Shown: positions 13,351-33,784, counted from the first letter of the stretch. The stretch: DNA of 64,000 nucleotides from Prunella strophiata (GCA_036583965.1 JAZBQD010000034.1:9633040-9697039); one strand, 5' to 3'. Program-made: numbers and translations. Notes: a model not told the origin generated them from the sequence alone.

Positions 13351-13418
13351 TTGCTGAGAAGGTCCTGCTGGCACAGGGTCAGCCTCGCTCAGGTATTGCT
13401 GGGGGGTGGCAGCAGCAG

Positions 13419-21111
<7,693 letters not shown>

Positions 21112-21501
21112 CCTTGCATCCGCTGGGTGAGGTGGGGTCCCTGTCCCCTGCCCGCCCCCTCCCCTCACGAGCCCCGGGGAGGGGAAGAAGCAAGCAACCA
21201 ACCAACAAAAAATCAGGTAAAATCAAACTGAATACTACTAATAAATTAAAATACTAGCAGGCTGCCTGTGCAGGCTCTCTCCCCTCCAGCAGTCCGGCGT
21301 CCCTCGCCGTCTGCTTCATGTCACCATGGCAGAGGCACCAAGAGTCCCCTTGCCGAGCCAAAATTCCTGTGGTGATGGCAGCAGCAGCAGCAGCAGCTCC
21401 ATGGCCTCAGCAGGGCGAGGGGGCGGCGGGCGGCCTCGGCGCGGATCGCGGTGGGAATGTGGGCATGGCGGATCCCTGCTTCCCCGGCTCCACACGGCAC
21501 C
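21112..21501 (-). other. NDST1: NDST1 5' UTR part of the first coding exon
   Basis: On the minus strand a strong acceptor, a CT-rich tract ending CTCTCTCTCAG, lies at 21502-21515. From 21501 the sequence runs without a better acceptor into the ATG at 21111. An in-frame stop at 21223-21225 separates the UTR from the coding frame. The UTR includes a (CTG)6 run (minus strand, 21379-21396). The acceptor implies at least one upstream non-coding exon. Confidence 0.6.
21379..21396 (-). repeat. (CTG)6 microsatellite in NDST1 5' UTR
   Basis: Six uninterrupted CAG units on the plus strand read CUG in the NDST1 transcript. It is short, and well below lengths at which such repeats are usually unstable. 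Confidence 0.7.
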
Positions 21502-21515
21502 CTGAGAGAGAGAGG

Positions 21516-24500
21516 TGGGATGAGAGGGCAGGGACAGTGCCAACCTGCCACTGTTATTTCTGCCAGCCTGACAGCCCCAGCAGAGTCCTTACAAGCTCGC
21601 TGGCGTGCCAGGGCATGCCACAGGAATGCTGTGGCACCAGGGATGCAGCAGGAGTGCGGCGCGCAGCCGTGCCACGGGATCCCGGCTGTGGGTGCACCTG
21701 GAGTGCAGGTGCATCACCAGGCGTTATGGAGGGGAGCCCCCAGCCCCCGGTGAATCTCTGGTACCTCAAACAGCTGGAGAGGCAGCCCTGTTCCTCCCTG
21801 TGTCCAGCAGCAGCTGCACTCTGCCAGGGAGAATGGGGGGTGGTCTGAGCCCCCATGCACAGCTCGGCTGGCAGGGAGGGACACGGGAGGGACATGGGGA
21901 GCCCACCAGCTGGGCGGCTCAAGGCTGAGCCAGGAGCCACCAGCCAAGGTCACCAAGATGGGCATGCAGGAGTGTCCATGTGGAGCCAAAGGGACCTTGG
22001 GAATATTTTTGTCTTCCCTGTGAAAGGCTCATTTGAAAAAAGAAAAGGAAAACAATGAACAATGCTTGCCAGAAGGTGAAGCCAACTGGGGGACAGAATG
22101 ATGAGGCCAATGTGTTTAAGGAAAAGAAGTGAGTCACAGCATTGTCCCCATACTCACTACCAGTGTTGGGGACAAGGGCAGGAGTCCCTGCTCCTCCCAG
22201 GGAGAGCTCCCTGTGCCCTGCCAGCACCGTGGCTGAGCACCCTTCCTGCTGACACCAGCCGGGCTCCTAACAGGATTAAACGTGGCCGGCTGAGCGGCAC
22301 TGTGGATTACAGGCTGGGGCTTGGCAGGGTAATCCTGTCATCCCTGCCCTTCCCAGCAGCAACTCCTGCTCCAGGCACTGCTTCCCAACCCTGCCAACAT
22401 GGCACTGCTTCAGCCAGGCCCTGGTAGGTGCTGCTGGCAGCCAGTCTCCTTCCAGCCTCCATCATTGTCTCCTCCTTCACCCTCTCCACAACACAGCAGC
22501 AATCTCCCCTTGCTGGCTGTGCTGGGCATGGTGGAACACCTGGGTTTACTGATTTGTAATTTATCTTTGTGCACATGGATGACCTCCAGGCACAACCAAG
22601 AGAGATGCACACTCTCTCCTTAGATCCCCTGAGGTGTGTCCTGCCTGTTCTACCTCACTCTTTCTGCCCCTCCAGCACCCCTGAGACAACAGCCCCACTG
22701 GGGGTTTGGGACAGGGTGCTTCTCCAGGTCTGTTGATTTTAGGGATGTGCTTGTGCAAAGGGAGGCTTCCCTAAATTCTCCCCGCCTAGGGATGCAGAGA
22801 GCTGGGAATGCATTATCCAGCACCCTGGCTGTGCCATCCCACTCCCTCTCCATTTTTTTCATCTGCCAGGAGCAGTGGGTGCTGGCAGCTGCATTCCCAC
22901 AGTGACGGGCAAATGGCAGCAGTGGGTTTGATGCCAAGCACCAGAGCCAGCAGCTGATGGACAGGACTGTGTGTCCATCCCTGCACCACCCTCCATGAAG
23001 CAGGGAAGAGGGCTCTGCATCTACATCACCTGCCATTTCCAAGGGCGCTTCATTAGTCCATTCTCTCCTAAGAGCTTTTAATTACCGGTACTTAATGACC
23101 AGGCTTTGGAGACAACATCTCTGGCCAGACTCTGGCTGAGTCTCCCCAGGGCTGAGTCTCCCCAGGCTGCCACGTCAAAGCCTGCCCAGGCAGGGGGCCA
23201 GCACTGGACTCCCAGAGCAGCCAGGTGTGAGCTGGGGCCGGGATGAGCAGCATCCCACTCCAAACACCTGCCAGTGAGGCAGGAAGCAGGCAGGAATCCT
23301 GCTCTGCCAGTTCACTGCCACTGCAAACCCTCCACGGGGAGCATGCCAAGGACTTTGGGGTGATGCTGCAGGGTGGGGATGCTCCTGCCCAGGGCTTTCC
23401 CCATGCAAGTGGGTGCTGGTGCATCCTGCCCAGCAAAGCCCTGCACAGCCCCGGCACTGGTGGGAGAGCTGACAGCTCATTGCCAGAGAAGGAAGCAGGT
23501 TCATGCCCAAAAGCACAAAACAAGTCCTTGAGACCAACAGCTTTTCTAAAACAAAAACGGAAACAAGATGGTAAAATTTAAAAAACCACAAGACCTGGCA
23601 AGGCGACAGCTGGGGTCAAACTTCCTTTTAACCTGATTTTTAGATGCTGCTAAGGTGCCTTTTAAAACCACAGTGGTTATTTAAAAGGCACCAGCTGGAA
23701 ATGTCAGCCTGAGTCTCACACACAGACCTCAGGCCCCCAAAATCGGTGCTGGCAGGCTCCCATAACCGGGCAGGTGCTCAGCCACAGCTGCACATCAAGG
23801 ACCCCGGGAGAAAGAGCCTTGGAAAATGCTCTTTTCTCATGGGTCTCTGAGCAATGCCCTGGCACAGACTCCACTGGAGAGGAGGCTCAGTGAGGAGGCT
23901 TAGCCACTGTGCTCTTAATCCGGCTGCCCTGACAAACACAATCAGCATCCAAGCAGCTTCCCGGCGTGGCTGGGAGCCCGGAGCGCCCTGCGGAGCCGGA
24001 TCCGACCCCAGGACGGGCAGGGAGCACAACCAGGGGACAGGGAAGCCCTTTACTTTTCAAATCTAAGAGAGCTGCAGGAGGAAGGGAAAAATGCTTGAAA
24101 AGCTTTTCAAAACACACCCCCTGGTGCAGTTTGGGGATGGTGGTTTCCCCCTGCCCAGAGTTATTTTCCACAAATACTTGCCTGGGGAACCACTGCACCC
24201 CAGAAAGTCAGGGAGGCACCAGAGGGGATGAGAGGGAATGAAACTATCTCCATTAGTGGCTTACAGCCCTCTTCCTTTAAATACCAGTGAGATTTTGCAG
24301 GGATGCAATGGAAGGATTGAATATAAGCAAGGAAGTGCAAACAGATCCGGAGGACAGGGAAGGGTCAGTGATCCCAGAAGACAACCACAGCAGGGTTTGA
24401 TTTATTGGGGGTGGAATAGGTCTGGCTGCAGGTGCAAGCAGTGAAGATCAGGCAGTTCACAAGTCCCATCTGTTGGATAAATCAACTGTCCCCAGCCCAT

Positions 24501-27500
24501 GGCTCAGAAGCAAGAGGTGAGCTCAAAACCATGGGTGTGACAGAGCAAGAAATTGCTCACACAATTCCCTTTGGAAAGGGTGAAAGGGGAGGAGCAGGCA
24601 TCCACTGTCATGCAGAAGACATTCCAACATTTTGTGCAAGAACCTTGGTCCCCAATTCTAGTAGCTCCCAAGCCTCCAACATTCAACCCACAGAGATGAA
24701 GCCACATCCTAAACATCACAGCCAGATGGGTCACCCTGCTCCTCTCCTGCTGGCACCCTTAGGGTGGGCACCCCTGCTTCTCCCTCCTCATCACTGCAGG
24801 GAGAGACCCACCACTGCTGATTAATCACCTCCTCACCACCATGCCAGCTCCACTTCCCCATGTAAGCCAGCCTGGGGGTTAAGCATGGATGGAGAAGGAT
24901 TTAGAGGCAGGATGCTAAATTGCACTGCACAGCTCAGCGATTTGCAATCACTCCTGCTTGCTCCAACACTTCCCTTCCCCTCTCAGACCACTGCAGGGAA
25001 TGTGGATGGATCAGCTCCACCTCCACATCTGCTGCACCTCCCACTTGAAAGCAAAAGGCCACTGGAAGGTCTGGATTTGGCCAGGCCTAGGACTCAGGAC
25101 CCCAGCAGGTGGATAGTGCTCATCCAACCCCACCTTCTGTCTCTCCCACACCTCAGGCACCCTCACCAGCATCCCCAGGAATCACCAAGTGGTACCCTGC
25201 AGCCCTGGGAATCAGCACTACCTGTAGAAGATGCACAAAAGGCAGTCAAATTATTATTAATAGGTTTAAGTTCTCTCTAGAGGGAATCCCCTTCGCTCAC
25301 TGGTAATATTTAGAGGGCTACAGATCTAAAACCACTGAGCTAAGCACATCCTTAGAGAGGAGATTAATGCCATCACATTATTCAGGAGACAACTGCAAGC
25401 TCAAGACAGGGGAGGTTGCTTTGAAAATGAAAAAGTAACTGGCATGAAAAAATGGCCTTTAAACACCCACCTCTGCACCACTGCCTTTATCAGCTCTAAA
25501 TGACAGTGATCCCAGCTGTGACTGGAAATATCTGTAGACAGCTGGAAGCACTGGCAAGGGAAAAGAGCTATCTCAGGGTGTGAAGGACTACTGTCTGTCC
25601 CTGTCCCCATCTCCTCCCTCCCCAGCCATGGCTGGACCCACTGACCAAGAGAAGGCACAATCAGGAGATATCTCCTTTATTGTGGTGTGTGGTGGTGTGA
25701 TGATCCCACCAGGATACTCCTGGAGCTGGGGCACAATCCCTGGGCCACAGAAGATGAAGCCATAGCAAGCCCAGGAAGAGAAACCCAGCATAAAAACTTC
25801 AGCCACTGCAAAACCAAGAGTTTTTCCTGGTGATCCCCATGTCCTGACAGCCTGGATGAACCTTTAGAGACTTGGACAGCTGTGGGGATATCCATTTGCC
25901 TCCTGCCAAGCTGCAAAGCCTGGGTGTCTGGGCAGGGGAGAGGGATGTGGAGCAGACAGACAGGGGAAAACACAGAGAAGGACACAGAGGAGCAGAAAGG
26001 AGCTTGTCCCAGTCACCCACTTGCCAGAGGTTTTGTAATGCCAGATAAGGAGCATCTTAGTGGTAGATTACACAGGCTGCTTAAGTGCTTTGCAAACAGT
26101 AGTTACAATCTACCCGGGAGAAAAACACCCTGCTGCTCTGGGAGAGGGACAATCCCAGTGCTCCTTTCCTGAGGACACCAGCCTTCTGCTGGTGCCCAAG
26201 AGATGCCAAGTTAAAAATGGACAAGGGCAAGCCCAGCAGCTGACCCTGAGACAGGCAGTGACAGGCAGCCACTGGTGCTGCTCCCACTGCAAACCCACAT
26301 GGCTCAGCTTCTCCCCTTCATGCACAGGCTGGGTAAGACCAAACACAAGGGAGTATCAGGAAAACTCATCCACGATTTATAAGTCTGGAGAATTTCCACC
26401 TCAGGAGGACCTCAGCAGGAAAATCCTCCCTTTTTCTCAGATCTTTTTTGCTAAGATCTGATTTATAGAGTCTGGACAGAAATGAGCAGTTGGAGCATTC
26501 ACCTGGATTGCTAAACCAAGCTTCCCCTTGACACCTCACTCTGCTCTGGAAATAAACCTCTGGCTTTGCCTGCCCACCACCTTCCTGTTCCTGGAGGAAA
26601 GAAACCAATATGAGCAATGAGACCAGTGAAAGTGGTTAGAAATTTTCACTTTAAAAAATTTATTTTTATCAAAGTGTCCAGCTCTGGAAGAGGAATTTTT
26701 TTCACCCAGAAAGCCCTATTAGCACTTCAGTTTTACTGCAAAAGATAAAAGCCATGCTTTTTCTCAGGTTTTCTTCAAAAAAACAATCATGAGGGCAGCT
26801 CACTGCCTGCAGAGGGATGAAAAAGCATGGTTCAGTGTGTGTGAGATGTATATGCTGAATTTTTAGGGGAGAAAAAAACTGAATAATTTTTTTTTAAAAA
26901 TCGAAATCCCTAAAAACTGGGTTAGTTTCTGGAAGCCCATGATTAAAACTTTTCATGGCAGAGCAGCTGGTAAGCCCAACTGGAGGGTTTCTAAGACTAT
27001 TTCTAGCAAACCCCACATCCCAAGGTCGTGTCCCTGCTAATCCCCATCTCCCACCCCATTCCCCAGCCCAGGGTGCCCCAGCCCCATCAGTGAGGCTGTA
27101 CAGAGGAATTCTCTGCAGAGATCATCCCATTTCTGATCCTGGGGTACCAGTGGCTCCCACCCTCCTTGTCCTCAGCATCCTGATCTGGAAGAGCACCTCA
27201 CCATCTCCCAATACCCACATGAAATCAGCCTGCTCCACAAACTAGGCCAGCAATTAGCAGCAGTCATTAGTTTTCATATGCCCCAGGGACACTGGGGTTG
27301 GGCAGCTGATCCCTCAGGCACTGATGATCCCCAACACCATCCCAACAAAACACCCCAAACACCCCACAGCCAGGTTATGGTTTGGGTTGTGCCACTGCAG
27401 CCCCCCCAAAAAAGCTGAAGCCCTTCACAGGTGACTCCTCCTCAGGGGTATTTTTTGTCCTTGAATCCTTGGGAACAGCCTCAGAGCAGAGCTTGGGGAA

Positions 27501-30500
27501 TTCTCCCAAACCTTAATTGAAAGAGGCGCTTAACGAGGAGAGTTTCTTTTGTCTGTTAATTGAAACAGGTTCTTACCCATAAAACTCTCCATGAATTTTA
27601 AGTGGGTTCACAGGGGGAAAAAATCCACTCAATGAATTGGGTTTTCCTGCTTCGAAATGTGCCGTGTCGGTTCCTGTGGCTTTCCAAGCACCCAAGAGCC
27701 TTTCTGGATAATCAGGTCTGAATCCCAAGTATTTTAAAAAGGAAAAGGATGAGAGGAAAATAATCTCACATGCATTTTTATATTTCACTGGAGTGGCAGC
27801 CTGCCCTCTCACAAGCAGGTCGCACGAGGACTCCTACCCAAAAAAACACGGCCTGAAAGCCCCTCGATGCCACCTTTTGCTGCCTCTGACACTTGTCTTG
27901 GCCAGACTTTCCCTGCAGAGGTGCTGGTCCTGCCACGAGTGTGAGGGTGACACTGGATCTCAGAGAGCCTTGAGGCAGCAGTGATTCCCTGTGCTCAGCC
28001 ATGGCAGCACTGCCAGCTGCTTCCTTTTCTTGACAGCTTCCCAAGTTGGTAGGAGAGCAGAGCCATCCTGCCAGCTGTTCTGGGGAGCACAGGCTGCCCT
28101 GTGAGTGCTAACCCAGCCCCAAACCAGCACTTTTACAAAGCAGAATCCATAAAAACACAGCCATGAACCAGCTCACACAGAGCAACCAACCCCCCTGCCA
28201 GTGCCCACATACCAGAGAAATCCCTGCAAGGATGGAGCTGCTCCCTCTTCCCAGGGGCTCCCTGGGATGCTCCTGTCACACCACATCCATCCTGCCTGAT
28301 GCCCCAGTGCTTTGCTGAGCTGCCTCTGACCTCCACTTCCCTGCAGCCTGCCAGGGCAGACGCTGCCAGGAGCCCAAAGCCCCCTCAGGGCCAGGTGCTG
28401 GCAGCCAGCATTGAATCAGAAGTCAGAGCAGTCCCTGTTGTGCCCTGGGTGTGTTCCTGCCATGGCTCCCGGGGTGGCAGGTCCTTTGGGAAGGGCTGGG
28501 CAGCACACTCTGACGCACAGGCAGGACGCTTCCAGGGCCAGCATGCTCCAAGGTCATGGCCAGGACAGGCTGGAGGTCAAATCTTTTATTAGACCAATGG
28601 ACACAGTTGGAAAAAGCGACACATTTTGGCCGTGCAGGCAGTTCTCAGGCCCAAGAGCACATCTGTTTTTTCCTAAAGGTATTAGTTAGGCTAATAAAAG
28701 ACATTACCTCTGCATGTAAACTTTGTCACCCTTAAAATGTACCAGAGGCTGCAAGGCTCAGCAGCTCAGGGAAAACACAGGGAGCAGGAACAGGCACAGA
28801 GCACGGGGGACACTTGCAGGATTTGTTTTGTTTTCACCCCCTAGAACAACACTGGCAAAGGCCACACCTGCCCCCAACAAGCACAGCTGCTGGTATCTGA
28901 GCTGCCTCTTGCCTCCCCTATTTCCAGATTCCAGGTCTGAGGCTGCAGGAACCTAATGGCATGTCCAGGGGAAATATGTTGCTTTGGTTTACTGCTCCAG
29001 CATCAGCTCTGTCCTCTCCTCCTCTGCAGGGGCACCAAGGCAAGCAAATGCCTGAGGAACCAACCTGTCATGCCCCACCTGCACCAACTCCTTCCCTCCT
29101 GGCCTCAGTCCCACTCTCTGACGCAAATCCATGAGACCAGCAGTGCACCAGCACAGCAAGGCAAGGATCAAGGCCGATGGAGGAGACTGAAAATGGCCTG
29201 AGCCACGTGTCCAGGCATTGATAGCACTCCCAGCCATACTTCAGGACTGTGTGCTTAACACTTTTTAATGCATCCCCTTTCTTTAAGAGCTCCAAGCCCT
29301 GGGGCTGCAGGGCTGTACAAGGCTGTGAAGATGCAGACAGTGTTGGAAGGAAGGGGAATACTTGGTGAGGTGCTGACAAATAGCTCGAAGGTATCTGGAT
29401 TTTGCCAAGACATGGGAAGCAGAGCCAGGAGAACAGCAGGCTACCCTGAGGAGCAGCAACATCCTAGGGGCTGTCATCCTTCCTAAGCATACCCAGAGCT
29501 TTGGGGTGAGACACACATCTCCCTGTGTGGCAGAGGGAGCTGAGCTGGACATCCCTCACTACATTCCAACCCTCAACATGCCCAAGCTCAGAGACAGGAG
29601 ACACTTCTTCCCTGCTTTACATCAGTGAATGTAAATTCCAAGATATTTTGGGTTCCCTGGCAGAAGCAGGACAACAGGACAGAGGTCCTAGAAGAGAGTC
29701 TTGACCTCTCCAAGACAATTTACAATTCCACAGCTTTGACCAGACCAGTAGCAGGGCTGAACTCGGGACATGCCCATCATAAATACCAGGGAAGTTCCTC
29801 TTGGGATTCCTCCCATTTAGGAATCTCTTGACCTTCCTCAACCCCTTTAGGAAGGCTTGTACCACCTGAAGGTAGTGGAGAGGATCCTGTCCCATTTTGG
29901 GGGCAAAAGGTCCTGCTGGTTTTGGGGAGGACATGGGAACTGAGGTGCTCCCAATCCCAGTCCCCTGGTCACTGGCCACAGTCACACACAGGATTTACAG
30001 CTTGATATTGATCAGTCTTCTGCAAGCTCTGCCATTACAGTCGGTGGCTTTTGCAGGAAAACACCATGAATCATAAGATACAGGCCACCATCTCTCCATG
30101 TCTGCAGGGTGTGACTCATGCAGCCCTTCCAGGGGTCTGGCATGAGGGCTGTCCTGCTCCTCCACACCTGGGGACAGAGTGGGCACAGGGGGCACCATCT
30201 CCCACTGGCACCTGCAGAGTGGTCACAGCCCCCAAGGCTTGCAGGATGGTCTCCAAGAAAGCAGCATCCCATTTTCCCTCCACCCAGGTCCTCCTGCCCC
30301 TGTGTCAAGTTCCAATACCACCAACATACATGTGACAATAGGCACAAAGCAATGCCACCACCTCAGCCAAAAACACACAGGGAAGTCAAGGGCTGTCACA
30401 CGGTCCTGAAGTTGGAAGGGTTGGAAACATCAGTGAGAGACTGGAAGCCCCTGTCCTCTGAGACCATGAAGCAAATACAAGATGTAGAAACTCAGTATCT

Positions 30501-32150
30501 TGCTTCTCTTGTCTGGAGTCCTAACCTTATTCTGGCAAGCTCTACCTCAACAGCCAAAAATAAAAACACAGCTCATTAAGGTACATCTAGAAGGCAGAAT
30601 TACACAAAATAAAAAACCCTTTTAAGCAAAACCCTCCATGACTCTGCCCCAGAGTACAAAGAGTCAAGGGAGCAGCTCCATCTCCAGCATGCAGTCAGAA
30701 GCTGGCCAAGATGGGAAACTTTGTGGGACCACAGCCCTGCATCCTCAGAGATATCCCAAAATCAAACCTGCTTATAAAAGCAGGTGCTGGTGGTGACACT
30801 CTGCAGCAGGGACACACTTGGCTGTGCCATACTTCACCATGACATGCTACTGAAGAAAATATTAATCACTCCCTCTTCATTCCAGCCTGCGTTTTGACTT
30901 ATGAGGTGTCTTCTTCCTTCAGTTTAAATTACCACCAACAGCGTATTAAATATGTCCTGTTCTACAGTACTGACAGATACACACAGGAAGGGGGGGGAAA
31001 CCCAAAACAACCTGTCAGGAAAAGTCTGTTTGCTTGTATGTTGGTGGCATGGATGTTCCATCCCCATCCCAACAAAATCATATCAGACCCACCAGCTTCC
31101 CAAAGGCACAGGAAGAGGGAAGGGTTTTGTGTGTGTGTGAGCTTCCCCACCAGCATCCATGTCCTGTGCCAGCAGCACCAGGCTGGAAGGGGAAAATGTG
31201 GGGGGCTGCAGCTGATGGGGTATCATGGCATGTACTGGGGCTGGGTGAGGTGACTGTAATGGGTGGCATGGGGAGGTCCTGGCTTCCCCATACCCACACA
31301 CAGATGCCCCAGCCATGGAGGGGCACTGGGAAACATGAGCTTCGCCTTCACTGTCCTTGCCCAAAATGAACACTGACACAGGCAAAAGTAAGATGCTTGG
31401 CCATTTTGCCAGAGGCCAACAGCACTGGGGTTTATTTTCCTGCCATATCAAGCCCCACACGTTTTTTCTATTGTTTAATTTCCTTCTTCTCCACCCACGG
31501 CAAGTTCACTCAGAAGAGAGGAACTTATTTCCTATTGAATTTGTCCTGCTTGTTTTATTTGGAAAAGGACAGCTTCCTCAGCTGTGGTCCCCATGTGCAG
31601 CTGAGGGGAGCAGGCACAGGGCTGCTCACCTCCCCATCTTCACCAGCCCAGCCCCAGTAAAAACCACTGTCGAGCTGTGAGTAACAAAGGTGCTGCTTTG
31701 CTGCAGGAAGAGCTGCTGTTCCAAGGCTGCCGGTGACAAAGGGGCACTGCAAGGCACCGGTTTCCCAACCCTGCAAGCACAGTTAGTGGGAAGACAACAA
31801 TCCCCATGGTGTGCTGTGGCAGCAGCTGGCTGGGATCACTGAGATGGAAGAGTCCCGGTGCTGGGATATGACTGCAGTGCTGGGAGGGAGCACCAGCCTC
31901 GATAGGAAGCAAAGTCTTCCAGGTGATGCCAAAGGTCACCCAGGCTGGTGCCGGGCATGAGGGGCTGCCCCATCTGCAGGGGACAGCCTGCCTGTGCGGT
32001 GGTAGAGGCAAACCCAAAAGAATTGGGGAGATAATACACACAGCTATGCACGAGAGGCCCAGGAGCTCACCAGTGGGGGAGAAAATGCCAGGACCTCTTC
32101 CAGAGGGGGTGGTGAGGTGCTCCACAGGAACGCCAGCCAGGCTGGGCAAG
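21516..32150 (-). other. NDST1: Probable NDST1 5' intron
   Basis: About 10.6 kb with no convincing exon on either strand. The open frames are short and unlike known proteins. A near-perfect palindrome lies at 23654-23692 and a short GT run at about 31129-31138. Assignment as intron rests on the acceptor at 21502 and the CpG island near 32.7 kb. Confidence 0.5.
23654..23692. repeat. Near-perfect 39-bp palindrome
   Basis: The left arm GGTGCCTTTTAAAACCAC is followed by one base and then an arm whose complement is the same word with a two-base insertion. This gives an 18-bp stem with one small bulge and almost no loop. It can form a cruciform. The stem is too short for an ordinary microRNA precursor. 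Function is unknown. Confidence 0.75.
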
Positions 32151-32740
32151 CCGTGCCATGCGCAAGGTGCGCACCTCCAGGTGTGCTGGCCGCGCTGCCC
32201 TGGCTCTCTGGTCCCGCACGGTTTTAGCCACCACCACCCGCACTCCTCGGGAGCGGGGACGCCCCAGGCCTCGCACCCCGCGCCTGGCACCGAGCTGCAG
32301 CTTGGCCTCGCCTGCTGCTCGGCGGTGCCCAGGAGCGGCGGAGCCAGGGCACCCGCGGGCACCGCGCGGCCTCGCCACCTCCCCCGAGCGCCGTGCGGCG
32401 AGACCCCCTGGGCCTGGCGGGGCCGCGGGACGTCGGCGCGTGTTCTGGTGGGCTCCCCTCCTTACCCCTCTCCAACGCCTTGTCCCCGTTCTCCCCGCGA
32501 GGGCAAGCGGGCGTTCCGGCCAATCGCGGGGACGGGCGGCGGTGCCGCCGTTCGCGGGGTACCTTCAGCACCTCCGGTCCCGTGCCCGGCGCAGCCCGGC
32601 GGGGCGGTGCGAGGTCCCCACGGCTTCCGGCTCCGGCCCGCCGCGCTTGCCTCCCTGCCTGTCTTCCCGCCCGCCCTCCCTTTGTTCTGCGCCGCCGCCC
32701 CGTTCGGGCCGTACCTGCCGCCGCCGGGCCCGCTCCTCTC

Positions 32741-32930
32741 CGCTCCGCTCCGCTCCGCTCCGCTCCGCTCCGCTCCGCTCCGCTCCGCTCCGCTCCGCTC
32801 CGCTCCGCTCCGCTCCGCTCCGCTCCGCTCCGCTCCGCTCCGCTCCGCTCCGCTCCGCTCCGCTCCGCTCCGCTCCGCTCCGCTCCGCTCCGCTCCGCTC
32901 CGCTCCGCTCCGCTCCGCTCCGCTCCGCTC
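32741..32930. repeat. (CGCTC)38 pentanucleotide array 1
   Basis: Thirty-eight uninterrupted copies of CGCTC (GAGCG on the minus strand), 190 bp, inside the CpG island. The left flank GGGCCCGCTCC resembles the junction into the second array (AGGCCCGCTCC). Every frame stays open because five bases never generate a stop, so the long open frames here are not genes. Confidence 0.98.
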
Positions 32931-33004
32931 CGCCCCCCGCCATCACCGTCCCCGGGGGCCGCGCGGGGCTCCGCTGCTCGGCCGAGCGGGGCTCTGGGCT
33001 GCCC

Positions 33005-33140
33005 GCACCACGTGCGCTCCCAGCGCTGCCCCCGCTCCTCCGGCCCGCGGTGACCGTGAGCGGGCGATAATCCCCCGGCGGGAGCGCTCAGATCCCCGCG
33101 GCCGGGTGCCTCTGGTGCTCGGCGGTGCTCCCACCAGGCC
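33005..33140. repeat. Duplicated GC-rich spacer, copy A
   Basis: A ~136-bp unit begins GCACCACGTGCGCTCCCAGC and ends CTCCCACCAGGCC. It is repeated at 33642-33784 on the other side of the second array. The copies differ mainly by single-base insertions or deletions in short G or C runs. Each contains a CACGTG E-box. Confidence 0.95.
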
Positions 33141-33640
33141 CGCTCCGCTCCGCTCCGCTCCGCTCCGCTCCGCTCCGCTCCGCTCCGCTCCGCTCCGCTC
33201 CGCTCCGCTCCGCTCCGCTCCGCTCCGCTCCGCTCCGCTCCGCTCCGCTCCGCTCCGCTCCGCTCCGCTCCGCTCCGCTCCGCTCCGCTCCGCTCCGCTC
33301 CGCTCCGCTCCGCTCCGCTCCGCTCCGCTCCGCTCCGCTCCGCTCCGCTCCGCTCCGCTCCGCTCCGCTCCGCTCCGCTCCGCTCCGCTCCGCTCCGCTC
33401 CGCTCCGCTCCGCTCCGCTCCGCTCCGCTCCGCTCCGCTCCGCTCCGCTCCGCTCCGCTCCGCTCCGCTCCGCTCCGCTCCGCTCCGCTCCGCTCCGCTC
33501 CGCTCCGCTCCGCTCCGCTCCGCTCCGCTCCGCTCCGCTCCGCTCCGCTCCGCTCCGCTCCGCTCCGCTCCGCTCCGCTCCGCTCCGCTCCGCTCCGCTC
33601 CGCTCCGCTCCGCTCCGCTCCGCTCCGCTCCGCTCCGCTC
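33141..33640. repeat. (CGCTC)100 pentanucleotide array 2
   Basis: Exactly one hundred perfect CGCTC copies, 500 bp, with no interruption as given. Such purity suggests very recent expansion or a collapsed or polished assembly stretch. The array lies between the two copies of the ~140-bp spacer. It produces open frames of hundreds of codons on both strands (RSAPL and GAERS peptide repeats) that are artefacts of repeat periodicity. Confidence 0.98.
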
Positions 33641-33641
33641 C

Positions 33642-33784
33642 GCACCACGTGCGCTCCCAGCGCTGCCCACCCGCTCCTCCGGCCCGCGGTGACCGTGAGC
33701 GGGCGATTAATCCCCCCCGGCGGAGCCGCTCAGATCCCCGCGGCCGGGGTGCCTCTGGTGCTCGGCGGTGCTCCCACCAGGCCC
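33642..33784. repeat. Duplicated GC-rich spacer, copy B
   Basis: The second copy of the unit at 33005-33140, about 143 bp, in the same orientation. Differences include CCCACCCG for CCCCCG, GATTAATCC for GATAATCC and GGCCGGGGTG for GGCCGGGTG. After CACCAGGCCC the sequence diverges into single-copy DNA instead of another CGCTC array. Confidence 0.95.

Larger units (their letters stand above)
11955..13418 (-). other. NDST1: Probable NDST1 3' UTR
   Basis: Non-coding sequence follows the NDST1 stop codon on the minus strand. Two poly(A) signals are visible on that strand: ATTAAA at 12481-12486, followed about 40 bases on by a G/T-rich stretch, and AATAAA at 11955-11960, followed by a T/G-rich stretch. 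The UTR contains a three-copy 40-bp tandem repeat at about 13235-13350. Which signal is used, and whether the transcript extends further, cannot be seen here. Confidence 0.5.

Noticed and set aside
21112..21201. N-terminal extension of NDST1 starting at 21201
   Set aside because: That start would be TTG, not ATG, and the extension is GC-driven sequence unlike NDST proteins. The first ATG after the in-frame stop is at 21111 and gives the family's N-terminus.
23654..23692. MicroRNA precursor at the palindrome
   Set aside because: The stem is about 18 bp with virtually no loop, too short for Drosha/Dicer processing.
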